From assembly GCF_020085105.1 (NCBI RefSeq), contig NC_058062.1, forward strand, positions 24,895,562-24,959,561: a stretch of 64,000 nucleotides of DNA. The letters are read 5' to 3'. The notes beneath the pieces are model-generated. The model did no database searches, had not been told where the DNA came from, and saw only the letters and a list, made by a program, of their open reading frames with translations. The DNA comes from Siniperca chuatsi (Eukaryota; Chordata; Actinopteri; Centrarchiformes; Sinipercidae). Each line of letters opens with the position of its first letter. Positions within the stretch are counted from its first letter, which is position 1. This document shows positions 24,880 through 38,000 of the stretch, piece by piece. Both the position numbers and the translations under genes were made by a program.

Positions 24880-25940
24880 TCTGATTAAATATTAATAGAT
24901 TAGTATATGACACCGATACTATCTTTTTTCATCTGTTTTAGTGGAATATTGATCTATAATTTATATATATATTTGAGGTATTTTAGGGCATAATTGATCT
25001 TAATCAGCCTCAAATCACTTCTCCCAGCTGGATCCGGATTTCCCCAATTTTTGACATCAAAGCAATAATGACTTGCTTTGACCTTTTAAAAAGGTGTAAG
25101 ATCTTTTCAGGAAAACAAGTCCACAGGCTGAATATCGCAGATAAGTTCAGGAAAACTGGGTCCTGCAATCCATGTTCAATAAGAGGAGCCTATGATATTG
25201 TTTCAGAACTTCACTACATGTTATACTGTGTATGACTGTGCATGTGACAAATAAACTTGATTTGATTAGATCAGCATTTTCATGAAACGTAGCAGCCAGC
25301 GCTTCTTACCTGGGAATGCCTGGTAGCCATTGCTGCAGCTGATGAGGCCAACAGAAAAGACAAATAGGCCTAGAGGGACATCTAGTGGGGCATACTACAA
25401 ACTAGACCAGACCTGCGGCTAATCCCACAGTAGCACATTCACTGTAGTAACAATGTGTGAATGTCGTGTAGCGGAGATTACAGGTTTTGATTTACCTTCC
25501 CTTAATTCCACATGCCTGAGGACGGGCTCTTCAAGAACGTAGAGGAGCTTCCAAGAAACAACTGAATGATTTCAAGACATTTTAAAATGCAGCAGGCACT
25601 GAAGGTCACAAAGGCAAGAGGGGCAGAGGTGGTTGAGACTTTAGGGTTCGTTTTCAAGAATTTACTGCCTTAGTTTGTTGAGCATGAACTTACCATATTC
25701 ATAAAAGCTTAGAAAGGTTTTGTTTTTCAAACTTAAATTTAGCTGCCTTCAGATAAATAAAAAAGGTTTTGAAAAACTGAAAATCTAAAAAAAGGATGAA
25801 AAACAAACATGGACATGATTGATCAACGTTTTGGGCCTGTGCATGTGATAAACGATGTCATTTATGAAATGAATTTCTTCTCTTAATCCTCGTGGTAGAA
25901 TTGTTTCACTGGATACAGTGAAAGCAACTAACAGGGTCAT
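24880..25940. other. no gene recognised; AT-rich DNA upstream of the bcl2l12 promoter
   Basis: I see no exon, RNA gene or classified repeat here. A TAATT/TTTAA-rich character dominates until the CpG-rich block at 25950. Confidence 0.35.
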
Positions 25941-25949
25941 TATGACGCA

Positions 25950-26063
25950 GCAGACGAGGCTCCGCCCCGCGCTGTTACCGCGCTGTGCCGTGTAGCTGCG
26001 CACACAAACTGGAAAGGAGACAGCGTAAATCTCGTTGAATCTCGCCGAAACACGCAAATAGAG
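25950..26063 (+). promoter_or_regulatory. bcl2l12: CpG-rich promoter and probable non-coding first exon of bcl2l12
   Basis: CpG frequency rises sharply. A GC box (CTCCGCCCCGCG, 25960-25971) is followed by a GAG|GTACGC splice donor at 26063/26064. The next plus-strand coding exon with a matching role is the bcl2l12 start exon, whose acceptor lies at 29378-29379. The linkage is inference; no ATG with coding potential lies in the block. Confidence 0.5.
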
Positions 26064-26439
26064 GTACGCAGATATGTTTCATTGGAGTTTACCTCCGTCT
26101 GTCTTTTATTTATATCCCATTAAAGTTAGTGAAATGTTTAAGTGAACTCTATATTAACTCACTCCGTGAAGGCTGAAAAGTTTTGTCCTACATGAGTCAC
26201 GCCGGAGATTCATTGTAGCCTTCGTTTACATTTTCAGTACAATGAGACTCAGTACTGTTACTTTTAAAAAGGAAATGAGTTGCAAAGGCGTTTCGCTGTT
26301 ACAGTTGTGTTTTGAACAAAGACAGCACAGTCATATTAGCATTTCCTGGTGGCTGGAGAGGTTGAGAGGAGGTTTCCTCCCGTCCTGTCTGTCCGGCCGG
26401 CCGGTGCGCATTCTTCTGTTCCCGGCCGGTGCCGTCATC

Positions 26440-26540
26440 GCGTTTCTTATTCTTCTTCTTCTTCTTCTTCTTCTTCTTCTTCGTTGAGATTTTTCAGCTG
26501 GCATCTTTAGTGCTGCATTACTGCCATCTTCTAGGGATTT
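26440..26540. repeat. TTC-tract dispersed repeat ('family D'), copy 2
   Basis: A pure CTTCTT tract (about 26450-26482) is followed by TTTTTCAGCTGGCATCTTTA and CTGCATTACTGCCATCTTCT. The layout matches 13930-14012 near the nosip promoter. Confidence 0.55.
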
Positions 26541-27990
26541 TCCCATCAGTCCTGTTCTCCGCAGGAAGCTGGCCAAACATCTTCTAAGAAATGTTAAGTT
26601 AATTTGCATATCTCTACTATCTTTGGATCCATCAGTAAAAACCTGCAGTCTGTCTATTTACATGTCTGATAAAACGCACTCACTATCTGCACTGAGTTTC
26701 TAGTAACCACACGGGGATTATAGGCCATATCACAGTTGGACAGAACTCCAGTTCATATATTCAAGTCTCTGCTGCTGCATCTCCTGTCCAGCCAAAACTT
26801 GATTTTGGTGTTATCTCCCTTTCCCAGCAGGCCTGTCGCACTGTTTTGGGTCTCCGTGACCTCTCAGATTCACCCAGTGGTTGACTAGCAGCTGTTTTCT
26901 GCGTAAACACAGTGGCATTTCTCCTGTATCAGCTTGTAGGACACACACAGGTGCAGTTCTTACTGCCACATACTCTAGTTTATTTCCTATATCCAGTACT
27001 CTATAGGGAGTCCCTTGTCCAAGAAAAGTGACACAACCCCCTCCTCCCCCATCTGTCCTATCTTGCCTAATTGTCACATATCCATACATAAGATAAAAAA
27101 CAAAAAGTTGGGTTTCAGCCATGATTCCTGAACACAAAATGTCTGGTTTCTCCCTGCTACTGTCTATAAATTGTTTAAAATCCTGCCTGTTGGCTATCAA
27201 ACGTCTCATATTCCACTGAAGTATTCAAACTGTTATTAGTATTAACCAACACATGGTGACTCTTGGCTTGCCTGTATACTTAAATCGTCTCTTACTTCCT
27301 CCCATTGCAAACCTATCATATCAAGATTGCTGCTCTAACAATCATTTGAATCCTTTCAGTTTTAGACGTAACCTCAGATGTTGCGTTCATCACTCCTGCG
27401 ATAAAGCTCCCCAACTTATTTTTCTTTGCTACGTCTTCCTTTGATCATCCCGCTCTACATTCATTGCCATTGTCCTTTATTACGGCTGTGCTCCTACAAT
27501 GTTTTTCCTGCCTTGCCATTTTAACTGTCTCCGTGTAGGAGACTTTTTCCTTCGCTCTTTGGTCTGTTGGACCTCTGCCTCACGTTTCATTACTTCACAA
27601 CCCTGCTGTGCAGCACTGTGTTCACCTCTACAGTTACAGCACTTTGGTCACACTCCTTCTCCACACTTTCCATTCTCATGTTCACCACCACACCTAGCAC
27701 ATCTTCTCTTTCCCAAATTCCCGGCAATTAAAATACCTCATAGGCTTTGGTATGTACACTCTTATACTGTATTTCACAAATCCAAAGTACAGCTCCTTTG
27801 GGAGAACATTTGTCTCAAACTCTACCAAAACGGTTTCGGTCTCCTTTTTCTAGACTCCCCTTGTCATTCCTTTAGCATTTTTCTCTTAACTGTTTTGTAC
27901 CCTCAAATTCTCCACTAATTCCTTCATATTAACACTGAGAGGTACTTCACAACTCACCCCCTTGCAGCCATTCAACCTCTTTTCCCCACC
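26541..27990 (-). mobile_element. I-clade-like LINE 5' portion: gag-type ORF1 and start of the endonuclease
   Basis: On the minus strand, about 27720-27560 encodes two zinc knuckles. The first is RCARCGGEHENGKC (C-x2-C-x4-H-x4-C); the second starts CCNCRGEHSAAQQGC. This is the layout of gag-like ORF1 proteins of I-type LINEs. Downstream, from about 27209, lies an endonuclease N-terminus (RRLIANRQDFKQFID, REKPDILC, GYVTIRQDRTDGGGGGC, GTPYRVL). It resembles the I/Nimb group, where a (N/Q)DRxxGxGGGC block is typical. Stops and frameshifts break both ORFs. The element lies antisense in the 5' intron of bcl2l12. The boundaries are approximate. Confidence 0.6.
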
Positions 27991-28024
27991 TTTACTAGTT
28001 TGGACACTTTGGCTTCCAACATTG

Positions 28025-28180
28025 ATAGATGAGTTTGTTTGTTTAGATCCTCATTAGCTATTGTAACAGAAGCCACTCTTCCTGGGGTCCACATAATACA
28101 TTTACAATACTTCAATATTCACCATAAGACTCAACAATACTAATGACAACACTGAGACAAAACAACACAATCATTCAAAA
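28025..28180 (-). mobile_element. LINE/SINE 3' tail fragment
   Basis: On the minus strand the segment carries a TGGACCCCAGGAAGAGT motif followed by TAGCTAATGAGGATCTAAAC and a simple AAAC tail. This resembles 3' ends of abundant fish retroposons. The family is not certain. Confidence 0.45.
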
Positions 28181-28439
28181 AATCTGTATAGTGCAACAGA
28201 TAGCTCAACATCATTATATCACCTCTTAGAGAACTAAAGTCATCAGTAAAGCAACACATATCCTCTGATCACAAATATATCAGGATGGATCTCTCTCCAT
28301 CAGTGTCAATATTTCAATATTTTAGGAGCAAAACCAGGACAGTATTTGGCTTCTCCATTTCTTGTGTATATTCAATCTTAATGTTTTATTAAAACAAGTT
28401 TAACTACTTTCTGCAGCCAGAAATCCTGGTAACGTATTC

Positions 28440-28464
28440 CATGCCACCATTGTCTGATAATTAA

Positions 28465-28505
<41 letters not shown>

Positions 28506-28800
28506 AAGCTCTCTCTCTCTCCTCTCTCTAAACCTCTCCTCTCTCTCTCTCTCTCTCTCTAAACCTAACACGGCAGCGGCAGATGGGCGCCCATCATTGA
28601 GTCTGGTTCTGCTCGAGGTTTCTGCCTGTTAAAAGGAAGTTTTTCCTTGCCACTGTCGCCAAGTGTTTGATGGTGGGATCTGTTGTGTCTCTGTAAATAA
28701 TATCATAAAGAGTACGGTCTAGATCTGCTCTATAGGAAAAGTGCAATGAGATAACTTCTGTTATGAATTTGCGCTATATAAATTGAATTGAATTGAGTTG
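28440..28800 (+). mobile_element. L2-type LINE 3' end with CT microsatellite
   Basis: A CT-rich run (28466-28560) precedes a conserved 3' region: ACACGGCAGCGGCAGATGGG, GGTTCTGCTCGAGGTTTCTG, AGTTTTTCCTTGCCACTGTC and the terminal GCGCTATATAAATTGAATTG. This is the longest forward copy of the L2-type tail in the window. It lies in the 5' intron of bcl2l12. Confidence 0.75.
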
Positions 28801-29104
28801 AATGAATTTTTGCCTGTACAGATAACTGGTTAATTATTGATATTTTTTGATAATCAATTCATCTTTCATTTATAGTAAACATAGAATTACGTTTGTAAGC
28901 ATTAGTATGCCTGACTAAATAAAGTGCTTTTAAAATACCTTTTCTGCATGCTCTACCTTACAGCGCTCCAGGAACACCTCTGAAAAATTAGTTTGTGAAG
29001 TTTAATTTGCAATGTTGCTGTTTGACTAACATGCCTTGTGCAAGTCTTTTTTCTTTTTTCCTGTTTGTACAAAATGGCTAAGTACATAGATTTCTTGTAT
29101 GCTA

Positions 29105-29155
29105 ACATTGTTATGTTATGAATTGGCGGTATATAAATAAAATTTAATTGAAATT
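29105..29155 (+). mobile_element. L2-type LINE 3' tail, very short copy
   Basis: Only the terminal TTATGAATTGGCGGTATATA plus AATTTAATTG-type end remains. Confidence 0.55.
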
Positions 29156-29381
29156 GAAGCATATATATAGTATATGCTTTGTTTTCAGTTAGCATACAAG
29201 AAAGCATATAGTATATACTGCATGATGTAGTATTGGGACTCAGAACATGGCTGGATCTCTAAAATGCTGCAAAACCAATGATAGTACAACAGCCCTATCA
29301 TGCTTTATCTCTTTTGAGAATCATTGAGAATAAGAACATACATTTTTGTAAACTGCCTGTCTGTTTCACCTTATATTAGTG

Positions 29382-32300
29382 ATGTCAGAGTCTGCAGGCC
29401 GCTGTTCCTCTGTCTCCTCCATCTCTTCCATCTCTCTGGTGGAGATCAAGGCTGAGACTCATCTAGTCCTCCACGCTTTCCTCCATCGGACCCTTTCCAT
29501 CCCCCTGAAAGAGAGGCCTGGCAGAGTAGGAGGTGCCTACAGAGATCACAATAAGTACAGGTAAAGTAACTCACCTCTATGGGCTTCTGTTTGGGCTTGT
29601 TGGCTGCAGACGGAAAGAAACTGTTTCTGTGGCGTGAGGTTTTGGTCCAGATGGACCACAGCCTCCTGCCAGAGGGGAGTGTCTGAGACAGTTTTTGTCC
29701 AGGGGGGAGGGGTCAGCCACAATTTTTCCTGCTCGCCTCAGAGTCCTGGAGGCGTACAGGTCCTGGAGGGAAGGTAGATTGCAGCCAATCACCTTCTCTG
29801 TGGAGCGAATGATGCGCTGCATGATGCGCTGCATGATGCGCTGCATTCTGCATGGGGTCGCGGGGGATGGTGTCACGACTGTCCCATTGTCTCTCAAAGC
29901 GACAGTAGAACTCATTCAGTTGGTTGGCCAGGCGCAAGTCGTTAATGGAGTGGAGGGCTTTTGGTTTGTAGTTGGCTGAGAACTGGTGTTGTAGTCTCTC
30001 TATAGTCGTTTTGCTTCTCTCATCGCCTCCCATCTACCTGTCCCTGTCTCCACTCCTGAACGCCTCTTCCTTTTCCAACATTAGCTGTCTGAGTGTAGCT
30101 GTGAACCAGGGTTTGTCGTTGTTATAATTCACCCTGGTGCTTGATGGTACACAGCAGTCCTCACAGAGGCTGATGTATGACGTCGCAGCCTCTGTTAACT
30201 CATCCAGGCTGTTTGATGTCCTCACAACAGGTTTACAGAGCTTTAATTTCTGCCTGTATGCAGGAATCAGGTGGACCATGACATGGTCAGAGTGTCCCAG
30301 TGCAGCGCAGGGGACGGCATGATAGGCACTGCTCACTGTAGTGCAAGTGATCCAGAATATTCTCCTCTCTGGTCGGACATTTAATAAACTCTGTAGGGAG
30401 TTCATGGCTGAGATTTCCCTTGTTAAAGTCACCAAGGATAATAACTAAAGAGTTCGGGTTTCCCCGTCCACACACAGTATCTGGTCAGCGAGCATGCGCT
30501 GTGCGTCCTGCACGATGGCCTGCGGTGGAATGTAAACACCGACCAGAGTGAATGAAACAAACTCATGGGGGGAGTAGAAGGGTTTGCAGTTTATGAATTC
30601 CATTCGAGGCAACCAAAAGCTTTCTCAGCGTAGAGTGATCACTATTTCAAGATTTGTAATTTATAACTGAAACTCTTTGATTATGTGAATATTATATTAT
30701 AATATGTGTTTTCCATTTGTTTGGGATTTTCACACCCAGTGCATTTATTTTGTCTGACGATGTGATCATAAAATAATGATTTTATCTGCAGCTCAGCAGT
30801 TTGGTAATGACTGCTGGTCAGCTTAGTATTTATGAGCTGCAAATTTCATCCTTGTTACGTTGTCTGACAACAGAAACAGAAAAATATGTAAATGAGAAAA
30901 ACTGTGGTGAATTCGGCTGCATTAACACAGTGATGGAGATCACAGAGAGCAGGAGGAGTCAGAGTTATTGGTTACAGAACAAGCAATTAGAATGAGTTCA
31001 ATCAACTCTGATGTTGACCCTGAGTTAAGTTTGTTTACTGTGATGTAAGAAGCAATGGAGCACTGATAATACAATTCGATAATACAGTTTCATTCCAGTT
31101 GAGCTAGAAATTTGAATGCATTAATGGTCTATGAACAAATCTGTTTAAGACAATATGGAAGTAAGTTCATCTGATTTCTTTTTCATGATGTATTTTAATG
31201 ATTGTTACTTTCAATTTTGAATTGAAGTGTTGAATCATGGGATACCTATCCTATACCAGCCCTGTTGTTCACCATACTTTGATACTTTCCCATGCTAGCT
31301 CCAAGCCACAACCAAAAGCAAAGGATGTGTGGAATTCTCAGGCGGAAGATGTCAGTTCAGCAGATGAGAAGAAGACTGGATTCAAAGACTTTATAAAGCA
31401 GCTGCCTCGTCGTAACACCACACGCCGTCCTGCCAAAGACCATAAAGGCTCATTGGATAGGGACAGCAGAGCAAAACTGTCACACCTCAGAGACCAAACA
31501 GAAGTAAGGAAGTGTTATTTGTATTAGGCACCCAATAAAGACAAGTCACATTTTGCTTGTTGTTTTAAGATAAGCAGCCGTTGTTGTCCTTCTAGTTTTT
31601 TAAAAGTTTTGTCTATTTGACAGGGACGATAGATATAGACATTGCTACATTAAAATATAATGCAACCGATGCAATGTATATAGGACTTCTAGCCATAGTA
31701 ATTTGCAGTCCTTGTCCCTGGTCAGGCTTTTTAGGATAAAACACATAATAAAACACTACACTACAAGCATAGAGACAAACAATAAAAGACAAACACTACA
31801 AACAGTAATTGAAACAACAATGACTGAAAACAATTAAGAACAACAAAGGGAAAGAAAGTATGTATGCTATATAAACCCATGCTTCTCAGTGTTCACATAT
31901 TTGCTTTTGTTTAAGCCATAGTTTTGCTTTAGTATTGAAAGCCTTAAAAACCGGTTAATGTTTTTATTTCTGATGGCAAGGTATTCCAAATCTGTGGGCT
32001 TTTAACTGCAAAAGAGGACTCACTGAATGTTCTGCGTTTTGCCAGTTTGCAGTCTCCACTAACTACTCCCTTCATAGTGGCTCCTTTGCTATTAAATGTT
32101 GACTGACTAGTTCTGGGGCATGGCCATTCACCCACTTATAAATCAATTTTATAAATGAGACAGAAAATTCTCAGAGCTTAATAGGTTTACTTTTCCAGAT
32201 TTTTTCAATGGTGCCATTTTACTGGCTTCTGATCCAATATTTTCAAAGCTTGTTTGTATAGTTGTAGAAAAGGTTTCAGTCGTAGTAATCTGGACAATGT

Positions 32301-34992
32301 TTTTAAATTCAAGACGTTTCGGCTCCCATCCAGAAGTCATTCTCAATAGGTTTCATTGCTGATTAGGTGGTCTGGCCCCAGACAGTAACACAATGAGAAA
32401 GATGTGATAGAATCATGGCATGCATATATCGTTGGGTGGCCTTTACGGGGAAACAAGATCTTATAAGTCCTCCTGTGGTGTGGTGGGGGAGCCTAGGGGG
32501 ATGATGATGTCGTTAGGTTGGTCCATCTGTCTGTCAGTCCAACACTTCCTGACAGGTCCAGAGCGAGATATTTGTCAGCTACTGACCATATTTCCATGGT
32601 TTCTTGGTATACTAATGGTTTTAATGAAACCCAGACATTTTCTTCAGTGCATGAATTTCTACTTTATACAAAACTGTGGCTGCAGTGCCATGATATTTAC
32701 CGAACACAGTTACACTCCCCAGAGCATGAACCTGTTCCAATCCTTTCACCACCCTAAAGACCTGGTCAAACCAGCATTTATAACAGTTACATTTCACAGC
32801 ACAAGCAATTCATTTCAATGGAATTACTGTGATTAGTGGATTGGCTCACAGAGGTGTAGTAAATCAGTGAGAATGAGGTCAGCTTTGATGAATTGTTACT
32901 GGCTTTTACAGTTGACCAACAGCAAACCATCTAGACAGTGCTGACTTTTGAAGGGACAAAGTGCTGGAGAGTCCAAAACAGAGGAAACTATAATATTAGC
33001 TGTGTCACACTAATCACACTTTTATATAGTCCTTATCTGTCTGAGTATAATAAACTGCCTGTCAAAACAGATGTGGTCTGCAGTGACATAGCAGCTTGCT
33101 AATTGGGGCTGCCTAGCACAAGTATGTTTCCAGCTAGCTAGCATGTTTTGCTGTGCCACTGTCTGGTCTGATGGGGTATAACACCAAAATGTCAACCTGT
33201 AGGCTATCTCATAACCCAATAAGCAGATAATCATAACATTTCTTCAGCTCATTCATGCTCTGGGGGGATGACCCCAAGGCCTTTCCTCCAGCTCCACCCT
33301 CAGTACATACTCTACACACATTTAAAGCCCCACTACAGGTTAGGCTCCAAAACAGTTATTATAATTGTACACAATTTAACATAACATCATTTGAGAGAAA
33401 GATCAATCAGTCTATAAATTATCAAATAAATCAATTTTGAACCAATTATAAATGTGATTTGGCCATGAAAACTGATCTGACCAAGCCGGACCAAGTCTGT
33501 TGCAGTCTGAGTCAGTTGGTGTTAAATACATACAGTGTGATTATTTTAAACATGTCTGATATTTATGACTGGAACTGGGACATTGACACCATGTTTATGT
33601 GAGCAGGAAAAATGGTGAGCAAACAGCAAACTAGTGTGAAGTGCTGTCAGTAAGAAAGTAGCTATTATTTTATAATCCATTTCATTAGGTTTGATGTCAG
33701 ACCTGCAATTCACCTGAAGTTCAAAATGAGTCTGAAATTTGTTATAGATCAGGACTATGATACAATATATGACTGCATGAAAATCCTGCAGCATTAATAG
33801 CTGACTTTATTTGGATTGCATCATCCATCTATCAGTAACATAAAGATACACTTGATTAAAGAAACCTTCACAGCCAGCTGGTTCAATTTGTGTGTTAGAG
33901 GTAAAAACATTTTCTTGGAGTACTAATTCTTTATCATTACAAGCTCTGTATAAAAGTCCACCCTACCCTATAAGTTTGTATAGGGGTATAAAAGTCATAC
34001 CCCTATACAAACTTATAGGGTAGGGTGGAGTTTGGTGTATTTACATTTAGTGTAACATTTTAAACTACTACAATAACTCATATTTCTCTCCATCATTATT
34101 GTATTTATACCTCATGACCTTATCTGTCTAATATATCTAATCTAGTATATCTAATATATACTTACAGTATATGGTATATATTTCTTATGTGATATCAGTA
34201 TGATATTAAAGGGACTGTCAGTCTCCCAGATAACTGGGAAGAGATTAGTTTGCCATTTGGTAAATGTGGTGGGAATGCAGTAGTCAAAGCTGATCTCTGT
34301 AGGCAAAATATTCATAACACACCCACATCAGAATCACCACACCCTTAATGTTAAGTAGAAGAACCTTTTCCCACAGGATGATGTCATATCACCCTCCTCT
34401 ACATCAGAAGAAGATGACAATGAGAAGAAACAGCAGAAGAAGTTGAACCAAAAGAAGATTAGAAAAAAGATCTCTAAGTTCTTCAGGTTAAAGTTAGAGA
34501 AAGAGAAGGACAAAGAGGGGCATGGATCTCATCCTCAGAGGCCTTACACATTGTCAGTCGACAAAGAACCAGAGCCTTCACCAACCATCGTCTCTCCCAG
34601 TAAGCTCCTCCATTACACTATAAAACTAAACAAACCAGCTTTAGCTTTAGCTGTAGTTGTTCATTAACTGCTGCTCAGCCTAAAGTTAAAATGTTAATGT
34701 GGATTTTTTCATTGCTTTGAATCTGCACACTTTAATAATTTGTGCCTCCCATTTACACCTGGTTGTAAACTGTGTTCTTGTGTGCATATGAGCATACTTC
34801 ATGATGTGACTACAGTGAAGAGTGGTAAAAGCTGAATGTTTAATGAAGGTTTTCATCTGAGATACTTGTTGTGGTTCATGTTGGTATAGACCATCCTCCG
34901 GAGTTCTATAATGAAGTAGCGGAGAAGCTGGAAAAGATTGCCCAGAAGTCCACCAGTACAAAGAAACCCACAGCCCAGCCTTCACCAGGTAA

Positions 34993-35036
<44 letters not shown>

Positions 35037-38000
35037 CTGAAGAAGTGACTGTGTTGTTGACAGGCCAAGGTTGTTTATACCAACTTACAGAACATAATAC
35101 AAGTTAGGTAACTCATGTAAGCCATAGTTAGTCAGTCAGTTTAGATTTTACTTTGAAGCTCTCAACATCTTGCAATAAAGATTCCCTGGCCCCAGCACAA
35201 GCAGATACCAAACAGACAGTTTAGTATTTTCCTGAACCTTAAATCCTTTGTCTGTCTGCGTGGTTTTGTGGTTCCCAGTGCAGAGCGCTCGGTGCACAGC
35301 TGGTATTTATGCGGGAGACATAAGATTACCGAAGCTCGTTAATCCTGTGTGTCATGGCCTCCTTTTTAGGCCTATAGCAGCATAACTAAGGGAGGGTTCA
35401 GGACTCACCTGAGCCAGCCATGTGGCCGTTTAAAAGGCATTACACCATACACCAGTACAACAGAAACAGTCTTTTTCAACTAAATGACTACTGGGGCCAG
35501 AATACACTCTATTGTGATCTATTACCCAAACTAGACTACCTGGTTTGTATTTCGACTCACTGGTACCTGTAGCCACAAGTTGACACCAATGAGCGAGCTT
35601 TGTAACACAGCTATTTTCAGTCAGAAACTAGCCTAAAGAGTGAAGTAAACTAAGAGCTGTAGGACCAACTTTCACTGAGTGTAAAGTTGCTGCTTCTTTC
35701 TTTTAGCAGTGTGTGAGAAAGAGACAGTGGTGCAGCAGCTTGTTCAAGTGCTCTCTTTTGAGGGAGATTCTATCAACACCAAGGTAGGTAGTGGTTCATC
35801 ATAAGGTGTGTAAAGCTGCATTATTCATTTGTCAAATATTAGCAGCTCTTTGTGCTGAGAAGAGACTCTGAATTTAGGGGATTTTTGACCCACAAATTCT
35901 GTGAAGTAACATCAGTAAACTGCAGTCAACATGAGCTGCTCTGTGATGCTTTATACAAAAAGATGGGACATTAGTGAGTCCAGCTTTCTGGACATAATTG
36001 GTTTCATTGCTCAGCAGTTATGCCACCTACCATAATAAATTGCATGTACCGAAAACTCGGTAGAAACAGCAACAAGACACATAGACAGATGAGTTCAAGA
36101 CACAGTGTAACCTCATGTGTGTTCATCTGCGCGCATGTGTAAACTAGCACTAGTACTACCTATATTGCTAAATGCACATCCTTTTACAGATCCAGTCGAA
36201 CCCCTTCCTGCGCTCCAGCTTGGATCGTCTTTCCTATGCATCATTTGCCAAGCTTCTAGACACTTTCGGCAGCAGTCAGGTATCTGAGACCCCAGCCCTG
36301 CCGCCAACAGCTAGTCCAACACTGCACCGCATGGCTGTCACCATGGAGTTATCACGGCGGATAGTGACAGCCACAGGAACCCAGCGCATGCAAGGCTATG
36401 CAGAGTGCTACATGGAGACCTTTGTCCCGTGGGTCAAGAGCCATGGAGGATGGGTGAGTGATTTAATAAAAACATTTTTAACTTCCATTATTCCATTAAA
36501 GACATCTCTCAAATAGACAGCAGTATTCTAATATCAATGTCAAATAATTACCCTGGCCTGCAGGGGGTGGGGGTAGGGGGTAAATTTAGCACTACGTGCA
36601 TTTCCACAGCACTTTTGAATTCCTCTTTTTAACAGACATACTAGTTTCATTTACCATTTCCACCTATTTTTTGCTGTCAGTGAAATCCATGACACCAGTC
36701 TGACCCGGCTACTTCCTTGATTCCGGGTACACTAAGCTAACCAGCTACGAAAGAAAGGTTGCGGTAATTTAGCAGGATCATGCACAATGAAAAAACGATA
36801 AACCAACTAGGGGTGTAATGGTACACAAGTTTCACGGTTCGGTATGTACCTCTGTTTTAGGGTCACGGTTCGGTACGTTTTTGGTACAGCAGGAAAACAA
36901 AAAAATCTGTTTTTGTAATTTATTTTGAAAAATGTAAACAAACAGTGGCTCACTGGCCATGATTCTTACTGTAACAGTTAATGCACTCAAATACTGGCAT
37001 ATTGTCAATAAGAAAAAATAAATTACAAATAAACAACACAAATGTCAGTAATGCTCCATCGTAAGACTGTTGATAAATCCTGAACAGCTGCAGCTTGTGC
37101 TGGTTTATACAGGGCAGCACAACAGACACATGTGAAGACACATTGTAGCGGTCTCTTTGTGTAGCGGGCACTTTGACCATATGCTTAAATTCGGTATTCT
37201 CTACGACCAAGTATGGCCGCATATCTGCTGCGATAAATACTCCTATATCATTAGTTATTGATTTGGCTTGGTCTGAATCTACAGTGACTCGCCTTCCAGT
37301 CTGTTTGTCTCGTTCCGCTAATCAACACTTTCGGTTGATGCCGTCGTAAATGACAAGTGTTTCCTCAGACGTACCTGACTTCACTTCAACAATGTCGGTA
37401 TACAGTTTGACACTCATAGTCGCCCATCATAACTAACCGGGAAACCGTAATGCTCTCATACAGTTGATCAAAATGTCACAGGAGGATCCTCCAGCTCTGG
37501 TATCTCATTTGTATTTACCCTTAGGAGGCAGCAACACTACATGAGCTTGACCTGGCTAACCGGGCTAAGCCGACTAGCATGCTACAGCTGATAGACAGCA
37601 ACTGGTGCACCGCCAAAACGTTCCAGGTAAAACGCCTGCTCTAGAATTTCTGTTCCGCGCGTGCGAGTAGCCGACATAAATAGACTATTTTGACAGTAAT
37701 AGTTTAGGTCATAGGGTGTACCAAGTTGGAATGCGGTCTAAGAGACAGGTTGATGGCTTAGATGTATTAATTGCCAAAGTTAGTTGAAGAAGGTCGATAG
37801 GCGCAAAGCAGTCAAAATATATATCCGGTTTTACAGTTGTTTCTAAGGTTCCTGTGTTTGAAGATAAGTCAAACAATCAAGGAAGGGCCAGCAATCAAAA
37901 CTGGAGATAAAGCAAACAAAGACAGGAAGTAAAACCACAAGACACACAAGGGAAGGAGAATACTACAAAATAAAACAGGAAATGAAAAACCCTCAAACTA

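Noticed and set aside
26448..26609. Arg-rich minus-strand peptide
   Set aside because: It is translation of the TTC microsatellite tract.
27499..27918. Open frame of 139 codons on the plus strand, Cys/His-rich
   Set aside because: It is the antisense shadow of the zinc-knuckle ORF1 on the minus strand.
36113..36307. Minus-strand frame overlapping 36190-36453
   Set aside because: Shadow of bcl2l12 exon 6, whose splice sites and motifs are clear on the plus strand.
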